A stretch of 64,000 bases of DNA from Actinokineospora bangkokensis (GCF_001940455.1 NZ_MKQR01000018.1:243653-307652); one strand, 5' to 3'. Counted from the stretch's first letter, positions 44,698 through 57,498 are shown. The notes: generated by a model from the sequence alone, not told the origin. Made by a program: numbers and translations.

Positions 44698-45849
44698 ATG
44701 CGCACACCCGTCCCCGTCCTGCTGGCCGCCGCCGCGCTCGGTGCGCTGGGCCTGGCGGCGCCCGCCGCCGCGACCCCGCTGGTCGCCGTCACCCCGGCCG
44801 CGGTCGACGCCGTGCCGGGCAGCTACATCGTCACCCTCAAGGACACCGCGGGCCTGCGCGCCCAGTCGGTGACCGCGCGGCTGTCGATCGCACCGTCGCA
44901 CGTGTACTCGTCGGTGCTCAACGGGTTCTCCGCGAAGCTGTCGGACGCCCAACTGGCCAAGCTGCGGGCCGACCCATCGGTGGCGCGCATCGAGCAGGAC
45001 GCCGAGGTCTCCGCGGACACCACCCAGTCGGGCGCGACGTGGGGCATCGACCGCATCGACCAGCCGTCGCTGCCGCTGTCGGGCACCTACACCTACAACG
45101 CCGACGGTTCCGGGGTCACCGCCTACATCATCGACACCGGCATCGACGCCGACCACCCCGACTTCACCGGCCGCGGCCAGAACGCCTACGACGCCGTCGA
45201 CGGCACCAACGACGACTGCAACGGCCACGGCACGCACGTCGCGGGCACCATCGGCGGCGCGACCTGGGGCGTGGCCAAGAACGCCCAGCTGCGCGGCGTG
45301 CGCGTCCTGGACTGCGGCGGCAGCGGCACCTGGGCTGGCGTGATCGCCGGCATGGACTGGGTCGCGGCCAACCACGCCTCCCCCGCGGTGGCCAACATGT
45401 CCCTCGGCGGCGGCTTCAACCAGTCGGTCAACGACGCCGCCACCCGCCTCGCCGACAGCGGCGTCTTCACCGGTGTCGCCGCGGGCAACTCCTACGGCTC
45501 CGACGCCTGCAGCGCCTCCCCCGCCAGCGCCGCCAACATCACCACCGTCGCCGCCAGCGACTCCGGCGACAACAACGCCTCCTTCAGCAACGTCGGCCCC
45601 TGCGTCGAGCTCTACGCCCCCGGTGTCGGCATCACCTCCAGCTGGCTCAACGGCGGCACCAACACCATCAGCGGCACCTCCATGGCCACCCCCCACGTCG
45701 TCGGCGTCGCCGCCCTCTACAAGAGCACCTACGGCGATGCCCCCAGCACCACCGTCAACTCCTGGCTCACCGCCAACGCCACCCCCGGCGTGATCAACGG
45801 TGTCCCCGCGGGCACCCCCAACCTCCTCCTCCAGACCGCGGGCCTCTGA
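44698..45849 (+). CDS. Secreted subtilisin-like protease (S8), paralogue 2
   Basis: A 383-residue pre-pro-protease that parallels the gene at 25707. Signal peptide (A-A-P-A-A-A-T-P), I9-type propeptide opening [11 protein letters not shown], and mature domain with Asp in I-I-D-T-G-I-D near 144, His in [11 protein letters not shown] near 178, and Ser in [11 protein letters not shown] near 329. Unlike paralogue 1 it has Cys pairs in the mature domain (D-D-C-N, L-D-C-G, D-A-C-S, G-P-C-V), so disulfides are likely. GAGGG precedes the ATG. About 290 bp upstream, after the preceding terminator, hold the promoter. Confidence 0.95.
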   Translation: MRTPVPVLLAAAALGALGLAAPAAATPLVAVTPAAVDAVPGSYIVTLKDTAGLRAQSVTARLSIAPSHVYSSVLNGFSAKLSDAQLAKLRADPSVARIEQDAEVSADTTQSGATWGIDRIDQPSLPLSGTYTYNADGSGVTAYIIDTGIDADHPDFTGRGQNAYDAVDGTNDDCNGHGTHVAGTIGGATWGVAKNAQLRGVRVLDCGGSGTWAGVIAGMDWVAANHASPAVANMSLGGGFNQSVNDAATRLADSGVFTGVAAGNSYGSDACSASPASAANITTVAASDSGDNNASFSNVGPCVELYAPGVGITSSWLNGGTNTISGTSMATPHVVGVAALYKSTYGDAPSTTVNSWLTANATPGVINGVPAGTPNLLLQTAGL

Positions 45850-45867
45850 CCCCCCACTCCGTTCCGC

Positions 45868-45900
45868 GAAGCGCCCCCGGCACCACCCCGGGGGCGCTTC
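45868..45900. terminator. Hairpin terminator after subtilase 2
   Basis: A perfect 13-bp stem (45868-45880 with 45888-45900) with a 7-nt loop begins 18 bp downstream of the stop. Confidence 0.82.
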
Positions 45901-46406
45901 GTCGTCCCCACCCTCCCCTATGGACACTGTGCCCCAGCCGTTCAACGCCGCAGGCGAGCCCAAGACATCCCTAACAGCCGTCGTTCGGCTAGAGCAGCCC
46001 CCACCCCGCACCCCACCTCACCCAGCCCCACCAACCACCTCGCAACCCCATGCCCCGTGGTGAAGCCCATCCCTCAAGCCGTTGTTTGGCCAGCCCCACC
46101 CACACCCCGCAATCCATGGTGCCCAGCTCTACCAACCGGCCCGGCAAACCCAACACCGCTCAGCCGAGCCAATGATCATGGGCTGTGCTCACACCTGGGC
46201 CTGCCCCAGTCCTGGCCGCAAGTAGCTCGGTGGAGGCGGTGTCCAGGGTGGGCGAAGCCCATCGCGAAGCGACGCCCGCAGGGCGCCCTTGACTCCGCCT
46301 CCACCGAGTTACACACTCGCGGCCCCCGAGGACAGGCCCCACGCCAGCGGCCCCCCACAACGCACGCCCCCGAAGACAGGTCCCCACTAAGCCAGGAACC
46401 CTTAGC
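45901..46406. other. Non-coding stretch between convergent genes
   Basis: About 500 bp rich in CCCCAC/CCAACC runs on the plus strand, without coding character. It contains the long imperfect hairpin listed separately (46226-46308) and no promoter is needed here, since both neighbours end in it. Confidence 0.5.
46226..46308. repeat. Long hairpin, possible REP/MITE-like palindromic element
   Basis: Perfect 14-bp outer arms, CTCGGTGGAGGCGG at 46226-46239 and its complement at 46295-46308, continue inward with further pairing (GTC, AGGG/CCCTT) for about 25 bp. The centre has its own complementary GGGCGAAGCCC and GCGAAGCGACGC stretches. It is too long and too far from either gene to be a simple terminator. 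Confidence 0.65.
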
Positions 46407-48323
46407 TCACACGGCAGGCACCTCAGCGAACGCCCCGGCAGGCGCCAGCGGCAACTCCACCACCGACCCCCCAACCCCCCACTCCACCCCGTACAACCCA
46501 CCCAACTGGTTCAGCAGGTTCCCCGGCAGCGACAGCAACCGGGGCGTGTCAGCACTCGACACGGTCACCCGCAGCCGGTGCCCCGCCTCGATCCGCGCGA
46601 CCGTCGTCGGCACCTCGATGTCGTAGCGCACCTTCTGCCCCACGGGAACCGACTGCACGGCTTCCCGCGTGTACGGGTGGAACGGGAGCAGGTAGTTCCC
46701 GTCCGGCGCCCGCCAGCTGCGCGACTCGTCGACCGCGCGGTGGCTGCCGAGCAGCGACCCGCTCGCCAGGGGGGTGGACACCCCGTTCGGGGCGACGTCG
46801 GAGATCGTGACGGCGAACTGCGTGTCCGGCCGCGACGACGTGGCGATGATGGACGCCGACATCGGCCCGGCGAGCACCTGCGCCTCGGTGAACGGTTCGG
46901 TGGTGTAGGTCTTGCCCAGCAGCGGCAGCTGGGTCAGGTTGTCGTTGTGCGCGCACGGCGGCGGCAGGTGCAGCGTGGTGAACACCGCCACCAGGCCGCC
47001 CGCGGTCGCCTGGTCCAGGCCGCGGTTGCAGGGGACGGCGGCCGGGCTGTAGATGATCGTGTCGGTGCCGGAGCGGGTGGGGGCGGCGGTGGAGAGGGTG
47101 CCGCCCGCGCCGGGGTGGAAGGCGGTGGGGGTGGCCTCGGGGAACGGGAAGCGCGTGGCGCCGACCCAGCGGTCGGTGCCGACCTCGTTCATCCGCAGCG
47201 GGGGCCCGTCGGGGCCGGTGTCGAGGCCCTTGAGGTGCTTGTCGAACCAGCGCAGGCGCAGCGCGTCGATGTCGATGCCCTGGCCGACGGTGACGTGGTG
47301 CCAGGGGCCCATGACCAGGCGGTAGTCCGGGTCGACGGCCTGGTCCGGGCTCATCGGGCGGCCCACCGCCCCGCCGGCGGCCAGCGACTGGAGGTCGCTG
47401 TAGAGCAGCAGCTGCCCGCGCTCGAACACGTCGTCCCAGCCGCCGACCATCTGCACCGGGACGCCCGCGCGCACGACCTGCGGCAGCACGGACTGCGGGC
47501 TGCGGCTCCGCCAGTAGGCGCCGTCGTAGGACACGTCGCCGCCGGTGGTGCCCTCCAGCAGGGTGGCGGCGTGGAAGCTGAGGATGCTCGCTGCCCGGTC
47601 CACCAGCACCTTCGCCAGGTCCGGGTTGCCCGCGGTGGCGGCGTTCACCAGCTGCACGAACCCGGTGAGCCCCAGGTACACCACGTCGGAGGCGAGGCCG
47701 AAGTTGCCGCCGGGGAAGGCCATGTCGCGGTAGGGGTCGATGCTGGGCACCATCGGGAACATCGCCTTGACCGGGGAGCCCGGGCCCAGCGCGGCGACGG
47801 TGAAGAACTGGTTGATGGCCATGTAGGAGGCGCCCGAGAGCCCCACCACGCCGCTGGAGCCGGGCAGCCCCGCGGCCCAGTGCACCACCTGGACGCTGTC
47901 CCTGGCCTCCTGCTGCCCGAGGAAGTCCCACCGCCCCTGCGAGCCGCCGGTGCCGCGCACGTCCACGACGGCGTTGATGTACCCGCGCTTGACCAGGTAG
48001 TCGTCGCCGCCGCCGATCAGCTCGAAGCCCGCGTCCGGGTCCGACACCCCGGGGAAGGCGTCCATCAGCGCGCCGTAGGGCGTCTGGGTGAGCACGACGG
48101 GGAACGGACCGGGCGCCGCGGTGCCGTCCGGGTTCTGCGGGAAGTACACGTCCGCGCGCAGCACGGTGCCGTCGGACATCGTGATCGGCACTTCCTTGCG
48201 CACCCCGACGCCGAATTCCGCGGGCCCCGGCGACCACTCCGCCGACGCGACCGGACCCGCCCCGACCAGGCCCGACGCGGCCAGCAGGACGATGACGAGC
48301 AAACGGCGGAGGTGTGCGGGCAT
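46407..48323 (-). CDS. Secreted CocE/NonD-family hydrolase (X-Pro dipeptidyl-peptidase type)
   Basis: A 638-residue exported serine hydrolase. The signal peptide (L-R-R-L-L-V-I-V-L-L-A-A-S-G) ends near residue 30. The alpha/beta hydrolase core has V-V-D-V-R-G-T-G-G-S-Q-G near 125, the nucleophile in V-G-L-S-G-A-S-Y-M near 160, Asp in V-G-G-W-D-D near 298 and His in M-G-P-W-H-H near 345. The C-terminal 200 residues form the jelly-roll domain of the family (Y-D-I-E-V-P-T-T-V-A-R-I-E-A-G-H-R-L-R). Relatives hydrolyse cocaine-like esters, beta-lactam esters or X-Pro peptides. The ATG at the signal peptide is chosen; 15 upstream codons are also open. Confidence 0.9.
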   Translation of the reverse strand: MPAHLRRLLVIVLLAASGLVGAGPVASAEWSPGPAEFGVGVRKEVPITMSDGTVLRADVYFPQNPDGTAAPGPFPVVLTQTPYGALMDAFPGVSDPDAGFELIGGGDDYLVKRGYINAVVDVRGTGGSQGRWDFLGQQEARDSVQVVHWAAGLPGSSGVVGLSGASYMAINQFFTVAALGPGSPVKAMFPMVPSIDPYRDMAFPGGNFGLASDVVYLGLTGFVQLVNAATAGNPDLAKVLVDRAASILSFHAATLLEGTTGGDVSYDGAYWRSRSPQSVLPQVVRAGVPVQMVGGWDDVFERGQLLLYSDLQSLAAGGAVGRPMSPDQAVDPDYRLVMGPWHHVTVGQGIDIDALRLRWFDKHLKGLDTGPDGPPLRMNEVGTDRWVGATRFPFPEATPTAFHPGAGGTLSTAAPTRSGTDTIIYSPAAVPCNRGLDQATAGGLVAVFTTLHLPPPCAHNDNLTQLPLLGKTYTTEPFTEAQVLAGPMSASIIATSSRPDTQFAVTISDVAPNGVSTPLASGSLLGSHRAVDESRSWRAPDGNYLLPFHPYTREAVQSVPVGQKVRYDIEVPTTVARIEAGHRLRVTVSSADTPRLLSLPGNLLNQLGGLYGVEWGVGGSVVELPLAPAGAFAEVPAV

Positions 48324-48552
48324 TTTCTGTTTGTACCCTGCAAGCAGTTGCCGCACAAGCATTCTCACCCGAACCGGTACGGGTCGTTTCCCGTACGGCG
48401 CGCCTATTTCCCGGATAAAACGTGAAACTTGTCAGCAAAGGCACCGATACGCGCCCGTCACACCCCGGACGCCCGCCGTTTTTCATCCCCACCCCGGACA
48501 CGAGCACGTTTCGCTTCCCCGCGCCCGCCGCACGCCCCCGCCCCGGCGGGTA

Positions 48553-49872
48553 TCAGTCCACTGGGGCCGCTGCGGCGCGCTTGGTGTGGTTGAAGACCAG
48601 GTTCAGCACGAACGCGGCCAGCGTGGCGCTGGTGATGGCGCTGCCGAGGACGACCTGGGCCCAGCCGGGGAAGCCGCGGTAGAAGCCCGGCGCCACCACC
48701 GGCACCATCCCGATGCCCACCGCCACGGCCACGATGAACAGGTTCTTGGTGCCGTCGTACTGGACCTTGCCCAGCGTGCGCACGCCCACCGAGGCCACCA
48801 TCGCGAACATCACCAGCCCCGCGGCGCCGACCACCGGGCCCGGCAGCGCGGCCACGACCTGCCCCAGCTTGGGCACCAGCCCGAGCAGCACCAGGATGCC
48901 GCCCGCGGAGGCCGCCACGTACCGGCTGCGCACCCCGGTCATGCCGATCAGGCCGACGTTCTGGGCGAACACCGTGTCCACGAACGCGTTCATGAACCCG
49001 CCCAGCACCGCCGACACCCCGTCGGCGGCCATGCCCCGCGCCAGGTCGGCCCGCGAGAGCTCCTTGCCCGTCAGCTCCCCCACCGCCAGCATGTCCGCCG
49101 TCGACTCGGTGAAGGTCACCAGCATCACCACGCACATCGACACCACCGCGGCCACCGGGAACTCCGGCGGCCCGAAGTGCAGCGGCGCGCTGATCCCCAC
49201 CCAGGCCGCGCCGCCCACGCCGGAGAAGTCGGTGAGCCCCATGGGGATCGCGGCCAGTGTGCCCGCGACCAGGCTGAGCAGCACCGCCACCTGCGCCAGG
49301 AACCCCGTGGCGAACCGGGTCAGCAGGACCACCAGCAGCAGGATCCCGCCCGCCAACCCCAGGTTCGGCAGCGCGGCGTAGTCCGGGGCGGCCGGGTCGT
49401 TGCCCGCGATGAGCCCGGCGGCGACCCCGATGAGCGACAACCCCACGACGGTGATCACCACCCCGCTCACCAGCGGCGGGAAGAACCGCAGCGCCCGGGA
49501 GAACGGCACCGCCACCAGCAGCCCGAACACCCCGGCGGCGATCATCGACCCGTACACGGCGGCCAACCCGTACTGCTGGGCGATCAGGATCATCGGCGAC
49601 ACCGCGGTGAACGTCGCCCCCACCACCACCGGCAGCCGCACCCCGAGCACCCGGCCCACCCCGAGCGACTGCACCAGCGTCACCACTCCCGCGACCAGCA
49701 GGTCGGCGTTGATGAGCAGCCCGACGGTCTCGGTGTCCAGGCCCGCGGCGGCGCCGAACACCAGCGGCACGGTGACACAGCCCAGGTACATGACCAGGAC
49801 GTGCTGCAAGCCCAGCACCCCCAGCTGGGCCGGGGGCAGGGGCGTGTCGACGGGGTGGCGGACAGTGGTCAC
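48553..49872 (-). CDS. NCS2-family nucleobase (xanthine/uracil-type) permease
   Basis: A 439-residue membrane transporter of the nucleobase-ascorbate family with about 12-14 hydrophobic segments. G-L-Q-H-V-L-V-M-Y near the N-terminus (helix 1 His), V-G-A-T-F-T-A-V-S-P, the helix-8 region V-T-F-T-E-S-T-A-D-M with the substrate Glu, and helix-10 F-A-Q-N-V-G-L-I-G-M-T-G-V are present. The Q-N-V-G-L form points to purines such as xanthine or urate. The GTG lacks a Shine-Dalgarno; TACCGT lies 6 nt upstream at 49879-49884, fitting leaderless expression. Confidence 0.92.
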   Translation of the reverse strand: MTTVRHPVDTPLPPAQLGVLGLQHVLVMYLGCVTVPLVFGAAAGLDTETVGLLINADLLVAGVVTLVQSLGVGRVLGVRLPVVVGATFTAVSPMILIAQQYGLAAVYGSMIAAGVFGLLVAVPFSRALRFFPPLVSGVVITVVGLSLIGVAAGLIAGNDPAAPDYAALPNLGLAGGILLLVVLLTRFATGFLAQVAVLLSLVAGTLAAIPMGLTDFSGVGGAAWVGISAPLHFGPPEFPVAAVVSMCVVMLVTFTESTADMLAVGELTGKELSRADLARGMAADGVSAVLGGFMNAFVDTVFAQNVGLIGMTGVRSRYVAASAGGILVLLGLVPKLGQVVAALPGPVVGAAGLVMFAMVASVGVRTLGKVQYDGTKNLFIVAVAVGIGMVPVVAPGFYRGFPGWAQVVLGSAITSATLAAFVLNLVFNHTKRAAAAPVD

Positions 49873-50030
49873 CCGGTGACGGTAGGAGCGCGCTGTTGCG
49901 ATCTCGTTCCCGCGCGCGCAACGCGCCGTTTCACCGCGCACCGAGGCGGAGGGCGACGTGGGCGGTTTGCCCGGAACGCGGCCCGTGGGAGAGGGTCGGG
50001 GTCCCGTCCCCGAGGTGTTGCGGAGCCCCC

Positions 50031-52058
50031 ATGAGCCCAGTGGCCGTCGACGACCGCTCGACCGGCGCCGCCACCGGGGCGCCCGCGCGCAGGCACCGAC
50101 CGGAGCTGCAAGGGCTGCGCGCGCTCGCGGTCGCGCTCGTCGTCGTCTACCACGTGTGGCTGGGCCGGGTTTCCGGCGGCGTGGACGTGTTCTTCGTCAT
50201 ATCCGGCTTCCTCGTCACCGCGCAGCTGGTGCGCGCGGCGACCGGCCCCGGCATCCGCTTCGGGGCGCACTGGGCGCGCACGCTCAAGCGGCTCGTGCCG
50301 TCGTCGGTGGTGGTGCTGCTGTCCGTGCTCGTCGCCGCGGTGGCGCTGCTGCCGGAGAACCGGTGGTTGCAGACCGCGCGCGAGATCGGGGCGTCGGCGC
50401 TGTTCGCGCAGAACTGGCAGCTCGCCTACGACGCGGTGGACTACTACGCGCAGAACAACACAGCCAGCGTCGTGCAGCACTTCTGGTCACTGGCCATCCA
50501 GGGCCAGTTCCACCTGGTGTGGCCGCTGCTGGTGGCGCTCGTGGTGCTGGTCGCGCGCGACCGCCCGCTGCGGGCGCTGTTCGTGGTGCTGGCGGTCGTC
50601 AGCGCCGCGTCGCTCGCCTTCTCCGCGCTCCTGACGGCCGCCGACCAACCGTTCGCCTACTTCCACTCGCTGACCCGGGTGTGGGAGTTCGGGGCGGGTG
50701 GCCTGCTCGCACTGCTGGTCGACCGGGTGGACCTGGACCGGCGGCTGCGCGTGCTGCTCGGCTGGGCGGGCGTGGTGGCCCTGGTGAGCTGCGGCGTCGC
50801 CATGGACGTGGGGTCGCGGTTCCCCGGGTACCTGGCGCTGTGGCCGGTGCTCGCCGCGTGCGCGGTGGTCGTGGCGGGGTCGACCGGGTCGCCGCACGGC
50901 GTCGACCGGTGGCTGTCCGCCCGGCCCGTGACCTACCTGGGCGACCTCAGCTTCGCCCTGTACCTGTGGCACTGGCCGGTGCTGGTGTTCTACCTGGTGG
51001 TGCGCGACCGCACGGTGGTGGGCCCGCTGGGCGGCGGCTTCGTCATCGCGCTGTCGCTGCTGCTCGCCGCCGCCACCCACCACCTCGTCGAGGAGCCGCT
51101 GCGGCGGGCCCGCTCCAGCACCCGCCGCTCCTACGCCCTCGTCGCCGCGGGCGTGGTGGCGGTGCTGGGCGCGGCGACGGCGTGGAACGCCGTGGTGGTC
51201 CGCGACGCCGAGCGGTTCAGCACCCTGGTGGGCGACCGCGACCACCCCGGCGCCATCGCCCGCGTCCCCGGCTTCGAGTACACCGGCGCCGAGGACGCCG
51301 TGCTCATCCCGTCCCAGGCCGTCGTCGCCAAGGACTGGCCGGACGCGTCGGCGTTCGACTGCGCGGTCAAGCCGGGCACCGAGCAGCTCCAGGTCTGCGA
51401 GAGCACCTGGACCGACACCCCCGCGCGCACCCTCACCATCGTGGGCGACTCGCACATGTACCTGTGGTCGGCGGGGCTGGTGGAGGTCGCCAAGCGGCGC
51501 AACTGGGCGCTGGACATGATGGTCCTCGGCGGCTGCCCGTACTCCACGCGCTCGGAGACCTACCCGGGGGACGACCGCTGCCGGGAGTGGACCGACCAGG
51601 TCACCGGGGAACTGCTCGACCGGCAACCCGACGCGGTGGTCACCCTCGCCACCCGCAACGCCCGCCCCGGCCGCACCGAGACGACACCGGACGGCTTCGT
51701 CGAGCGGTGGCGCCAGCTCGACGACGCGGGCATCACCGTCCTCGCCTTCCGCGACAACCCCCGCTACGACTCCTCCCCCAGCGCCTGCGTCGCCCTGCGC
51801 GGCAGGGACGCCGACGCGTGCACCGCCGCGCGCGGCGACATCTACGCCGAGACCCCGCCCTACGCCGACCGCGCCGACATCTCCCCGAACGTCTTCTTCT
51901 TCGACTTCGCCGACTACTACTGCGACGCGCTCACCTGCCCGCCCGTCATCGGCAACGTGCTCGTCCACCTCGACGACAACCACCTCACCGCCACGTTCAT
52001 GGAGTCCATGGCCCCCATCGCCGAGGAGGCCGTCCTCACCGCGACCGACTGGGAGTAG
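50031..52058 (+). CDS. OafA/YrhL-type O-acyltransferase with SGNH domain
   Basis: A 675-residue membrane acyltransferase. Residues 20-380 form the acyltransferase-3 domain with about ten hydrophobic segments; it starts R-P-E-L-Q-G-L-R-A-L-A-V and has F-F-V-I-S-G-F-L-V, and the conserved Arg-containing loops. A further membrane helix (about 385-405) leads to an extracytoplasmic SGNH domain: block I I-V-G-D-S-H-M-Y near residue 472 and the D-x-x-H of L-D-D-N-H-L near 648. Such fused proteins O-acetylate exported glycans or peptidoglycan. Cys pairs in the SGNH part fit an outside location. ATG with GGAG close upstream. Confidence 0.93.
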   Translation: MSPVAVDDRSTGAATGAPARRHRPELQGLRALAVALVVVYHVWLGRVSGGVDVFFVISGFLVTAQLVRAATGPGIRFGAHWARTLKRLVPSSVVVLLSVLVAAVALLPENRWLQTAREIGASALFAQNWQLAYDAVDYYAQNNTASVVQHFWSLAIQGQFHLVWPLLVALVVLVARDRPLRALFVVLAVVSAASLAFSALLTAADQPFAYFHSLTRVWEFGAGGLLALLVDRVDLDRRLRVLLGWAGVVALVSCGVAMDVGSRFPGYLALWPVLAACAVVVAGSTGSPHGVDRWLSARPVTYLGDLSFALYLWHWPVLVFYLVVRDRTVVGPLGGGFVIALSLLLAAATHHLVEEPLRRARSSTRRSYALVAAGVVAVLGAATAWNAVVVRDAERFSTLVGDRDHPGAIARVPGFEYTGAEDAVLIPSQAVVAKDWPDASAFDCAVKPGTEQLQVCESTWTDTPARTLTIVGDSHMYLWSAGLVEVAKRRNWALDMMVLGGCPYSTRSETYPGDDRCREWTDQVTGELLDRQPDAVVTLATRNARPGRTETTPDGFVERWRQLDDAGITVLAFRDNPRYDSSPSACVALRGRDADACTAARGDIYAETPPYADRADISPNVFFFDFADYYCDALTCPPVIGNVLVHLDDNHLTATFMESMAPIAEEAVLTATDWE

Positions 52059-52104
52059 CCCCGCCGCCGGGACGGGCCCGCGCGGGTGCGGCAGGATGCG
52101 CGGC

Positions 52105-52701
52105 ATGAGCGAGCAGCACGCCCACCCGCACGTCTACACGAGCACCGCGGTCATCGACGGTGAGCCGATCACCTGGGTGCACCACGACCACGACGGCGAC
52201 TGGCAGGTCCTGGGCGAGACCCCCCTGGAGACCGACGACGACGCGGTCCTGACCCACCTGGAGGACCTGCTCGCCCTCGACCCGTCGGTCGAGCAGCTGC
52301 TGGAGATCCCGCAGGGCCACTCCGCCGAGCGGGACGACAAGGACAGCCCGTGGCAGGTCTACGAGGAGCCCGACGACGAGCAGGTCTGCTGGACCACCCG
52401 GCAGGTGCTCGACGGCGAGCCCGTCCTGGTCGTCTTCCACACCGACGACGACGAGTTCGAGTTCCTGGGGGCGACCGAGCCCACCGAGGACAACAGCGTC
52501 GCGACGGACCTGGAGACCCTGGCGGCGGCCGACCCGTCCCTGCCCGACCCGGCCACCGTCCCGCCGATGCACGCCGCCCACCGCGACAGCCCCGACCAGC
52601 CGTGGCAGATCAGCCTCTACGAGGCCGCTGACCAGGACGACGAGGACGCCGAGGACGCCGGCTCCGCCGAAGGCACCGCCGACGGCCCCACCGCGCACTG
52701 A
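52105..52701 (+). CDS. Acidic hypothetical protein made of two tandem copies of one domain
   Basis: A 198-residue, strongly acidic soluble protein with no signal peptide or membrane segment. Two copies of a roughly 75-residue unit are visible. Copy 1 (about 14-92) reads A-V-I-D-G-E-P-I-T-W-V-H-H-D ... W-Q-V-L-G-E-T ... L-E-D-L-L-A-L-D-P-S-V ... S-P-W-Q-V-Y-E-E. Copy 2 (about 98-175) reads Q-V-L-D-G-E-P-V-L-V-V-F-H-T-D ... F-E-F-L-G-A-T ... L-E-T-L-A-A-A-D-P-S-L ... Q-P-W-Q-I-S-L-Y-E. An Asp/Glu-rich tail follows. I do not recognise a named function. The second ATG is preferred because AGGA lies 9 nt upstream. Confidence 0.82.
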   Translation: MSEQHAHPHVYTSTAVIDGEPITWVHHDHDGDWQVLGETPLETDDDAVLTHLEDLLALDPSVEQLLEIPQGHSAERDDKDSPWQVYEEPDDEQVCWTTRQVLDGEPVLVVFHTDDDEFEFLGATEPTEDNSVATDLETLAAADPSLPDPATVPPMHAAHRDSPDQPWQISLYEAADQDDEDAEDAGSAEGTADGPTAH

Positions 52702-52708
52702 CCCCGCC

Positions 52709-52745
52709 GACGGGTCCCCCGCGTCACACGATCGGGGGATCCGTC
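52709..52745. terminator. Hairpin terminator between convergent genes
   Basis: A 13-bp stem with one G-T pair (52709-52721 with 52733-52745) and an 11-nt loop; its right end touches the stop codon of the convergent GNAT gene. Confidence 0.68.
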
Positions 52746-53244
52746 AGGGCTCGACGCGGCGGGCCAGCACGCAGCCGCGCCACCCGCGCCGCTCGAACCG
52801 CCCCTGCTCGACGAACCCGCACCCCCGGTAGAAGTCGACGAGCCGGTCGTCGAGACCCGCGAAGCAGTCGACCCGCACGACCCCCACGCCCTCCTCCCGG
52901 GCCCGCTCCACCGCCCGCTCCAGCAGGGCGGCGCCGATCCCCCGGCCCTTGTGCTCGCGGTCGGTCAGCAGCAGCCGCACGTACAGCTCCGGCTCGGTGG
53001 CCCCGGGCACGTAATCAGGCGATTCCGGGGTCAGCGTGAGCACCCCCGCGACCGCGCCGTCGACCTCCGCCACCCACGCCTCGTGGTCGCGCACGAAGGT
53101 CGTCACCTGCTCCTCGCGCTCCGGGGTCACCTCGCTGCCCCACTGCGCCGACCGCCCGCGCTCGGCCAGCCACCGCACGGCCACCGCCATCAACCGCCGC
53201 ACCGCCGCCGCGTCCGCCGCACCGCCCCGCCTGATCACGACCAC
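52744..53244 (-). CDS. GNAT-family N-acetyltransferase
   Basis: A 166-residue acetyltransferase. Motif A for acetyl-CoA binding is [18 protein letters not shown] near residue 98, followed by [22 protein letters not shown], the usual end of the fold. GAGGAGG lies 8 nt before the GTG at 53242-53244. Target amine unknown. The gene is divergent from metH; the 178 bp between them contain the metH riboswitch. Confidence 0.9.
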   Translation of the reverse strand: MVVIRRGGAADAAAVRRLMAVAVRWLAERGRSAQWGSEVTPEREEQVTTFVRDHEAWVAEVDGAVAGVLTLTPESPDYVPGATEPELYVRLLLTDREHKGRGIGAALLERAVERAREEGVGVVRVDCFAGLDDRLVDFYRGCGFVEQGRFERRGWRGCVLARRVEP

Positions 53245-53329
53245 CCGCCCCGCCTCCTCACGACCGCCGTCACCCACCCTGTGGATCGTTCCACCGGGGC
53301 ACCGGCGGGGGTTGGTAAAATCGACGGGC

Positions 53330-53402
53330 GGGTCGAGAGGCGCTGCGACGGGGACCACCCCCGCCACGCTCGACCCGGGCTGCTGTCGGCAAGGGCGTCT
53401 CC
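53330..53402 (+). ncRNA. S-adenosylhomocysteine (SAH) riboswitch upstream of metH
   Basis: The leader folds as expected for the SAH riboswitch. P1 pairs GGGTCGAG (53330-53337) with CTCGACCC (53369-53376). The conserved GAGGCGCTGCGACGG and GCCACGCTCG blocks match the ligand pocket of known examples. A small GGGG-ACCA-CCCC hairpin forms P2. The pseudoknot pairs GAGGCGC (53337-53343) with GCGTCTC (53395-53401), seven pairs with one G-U. Known SAH riboswitches turn genes on when SAH accumulates; metH would then remethylate homocysteine. The ribosome site AAGGTGGG follows 10 nt after the pseudoknot, so control of translation start is likely. Confidence 0.85.
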
Positions 53403-53422
53403 CCAACAGCGAAGGTGGGCCA

Positions 53423-57064
<3,642 letters not shown>

Positions 57065-57085
57065 CCACCCGCCGTTGGCCACGCG

Positions 57086-57120
57086 GAAGGGGGCCTGCCC
57101 ATCCCGGGCAGGCCCCCTTC
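57086..57120 (+). terminator. Strong terminator after metH
   Basis: A perfect 15-bp stem (57086-57100 with 57106-57120), 5-nt loop, followed by a pyrimidine-rich CTCTTTCCC run. Confidence 0.88.
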
Positions 57121-57234
57121 CTCTTTCCCGTCCCTCCCCACCGCACCCAGTCCGTCTTCGTCCCCCCACCCCGCTAAACTCGCCACACCCCCCGACCCAG
57201 CGTCCACCCGCCTCGCATTCTCGGATTCACTCTT

Positions 57235-57332
57235 CCGGGTTGTGGACAACTGCTCCGGAGCCCTCAGAACTGTCACTGGCCGGGATTAAGCTAGAGCAAT
57301 AGGAACGACGCGCGGGGGCGGCTCCACACCTC
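57235..57332 (+). repeat. Left 98-bp arm of a 3.1-kb inverted-repeat pair
   Basis: This 98-bp sequence matches the reverse complement of 60298-60395 without gaps at 93 of 98 positions. Weaker matching continues about 13 bp outward. Its outer end carries TTGTGGACAA (57240-57249), which contains a DnaA-box-like 9-mer, and its middle has an AT-richer core, ATTAAGCTAGAGCAATAG, unlike the surrounding DNA. Confidence 0.93.
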
Positions 57333-57436
57333 TCTCACCCGCACACCCACACCCGTCACGCCCCCTCACCACGACACACCCCACCCACACGTCCCCAAAC
57401 CAGCCCACCCCAGCCAGCACAGCCACACACCGCCAA

Positions 57437-57498
57437 CGCAAGCGCCCAGCGATCACCACTCGCAGCCAACACCCAGCCCGAGCACCCGCCGCGAGCCG
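57437..57498 (+). repeat. Direct repeat, copy 1 (about 62 bp)
   Basis: CGCAAGCGCCCAGCGATCAC onward closely matches 57624-57689, including AACACCCAGCCCG and GCACCCGCCG. The two copies lie 187 bp apart in the gene-free left margin of the inverted-repeat segment. Confidence 0.75.

Noticed and set aside
49800..50030. Conserved attachment site or tRNA remnant before the acyltransferase gene
   Set aside because: No cloverleaf or duplicated end sequence could be found; it is an ordinary divergent promoter region.
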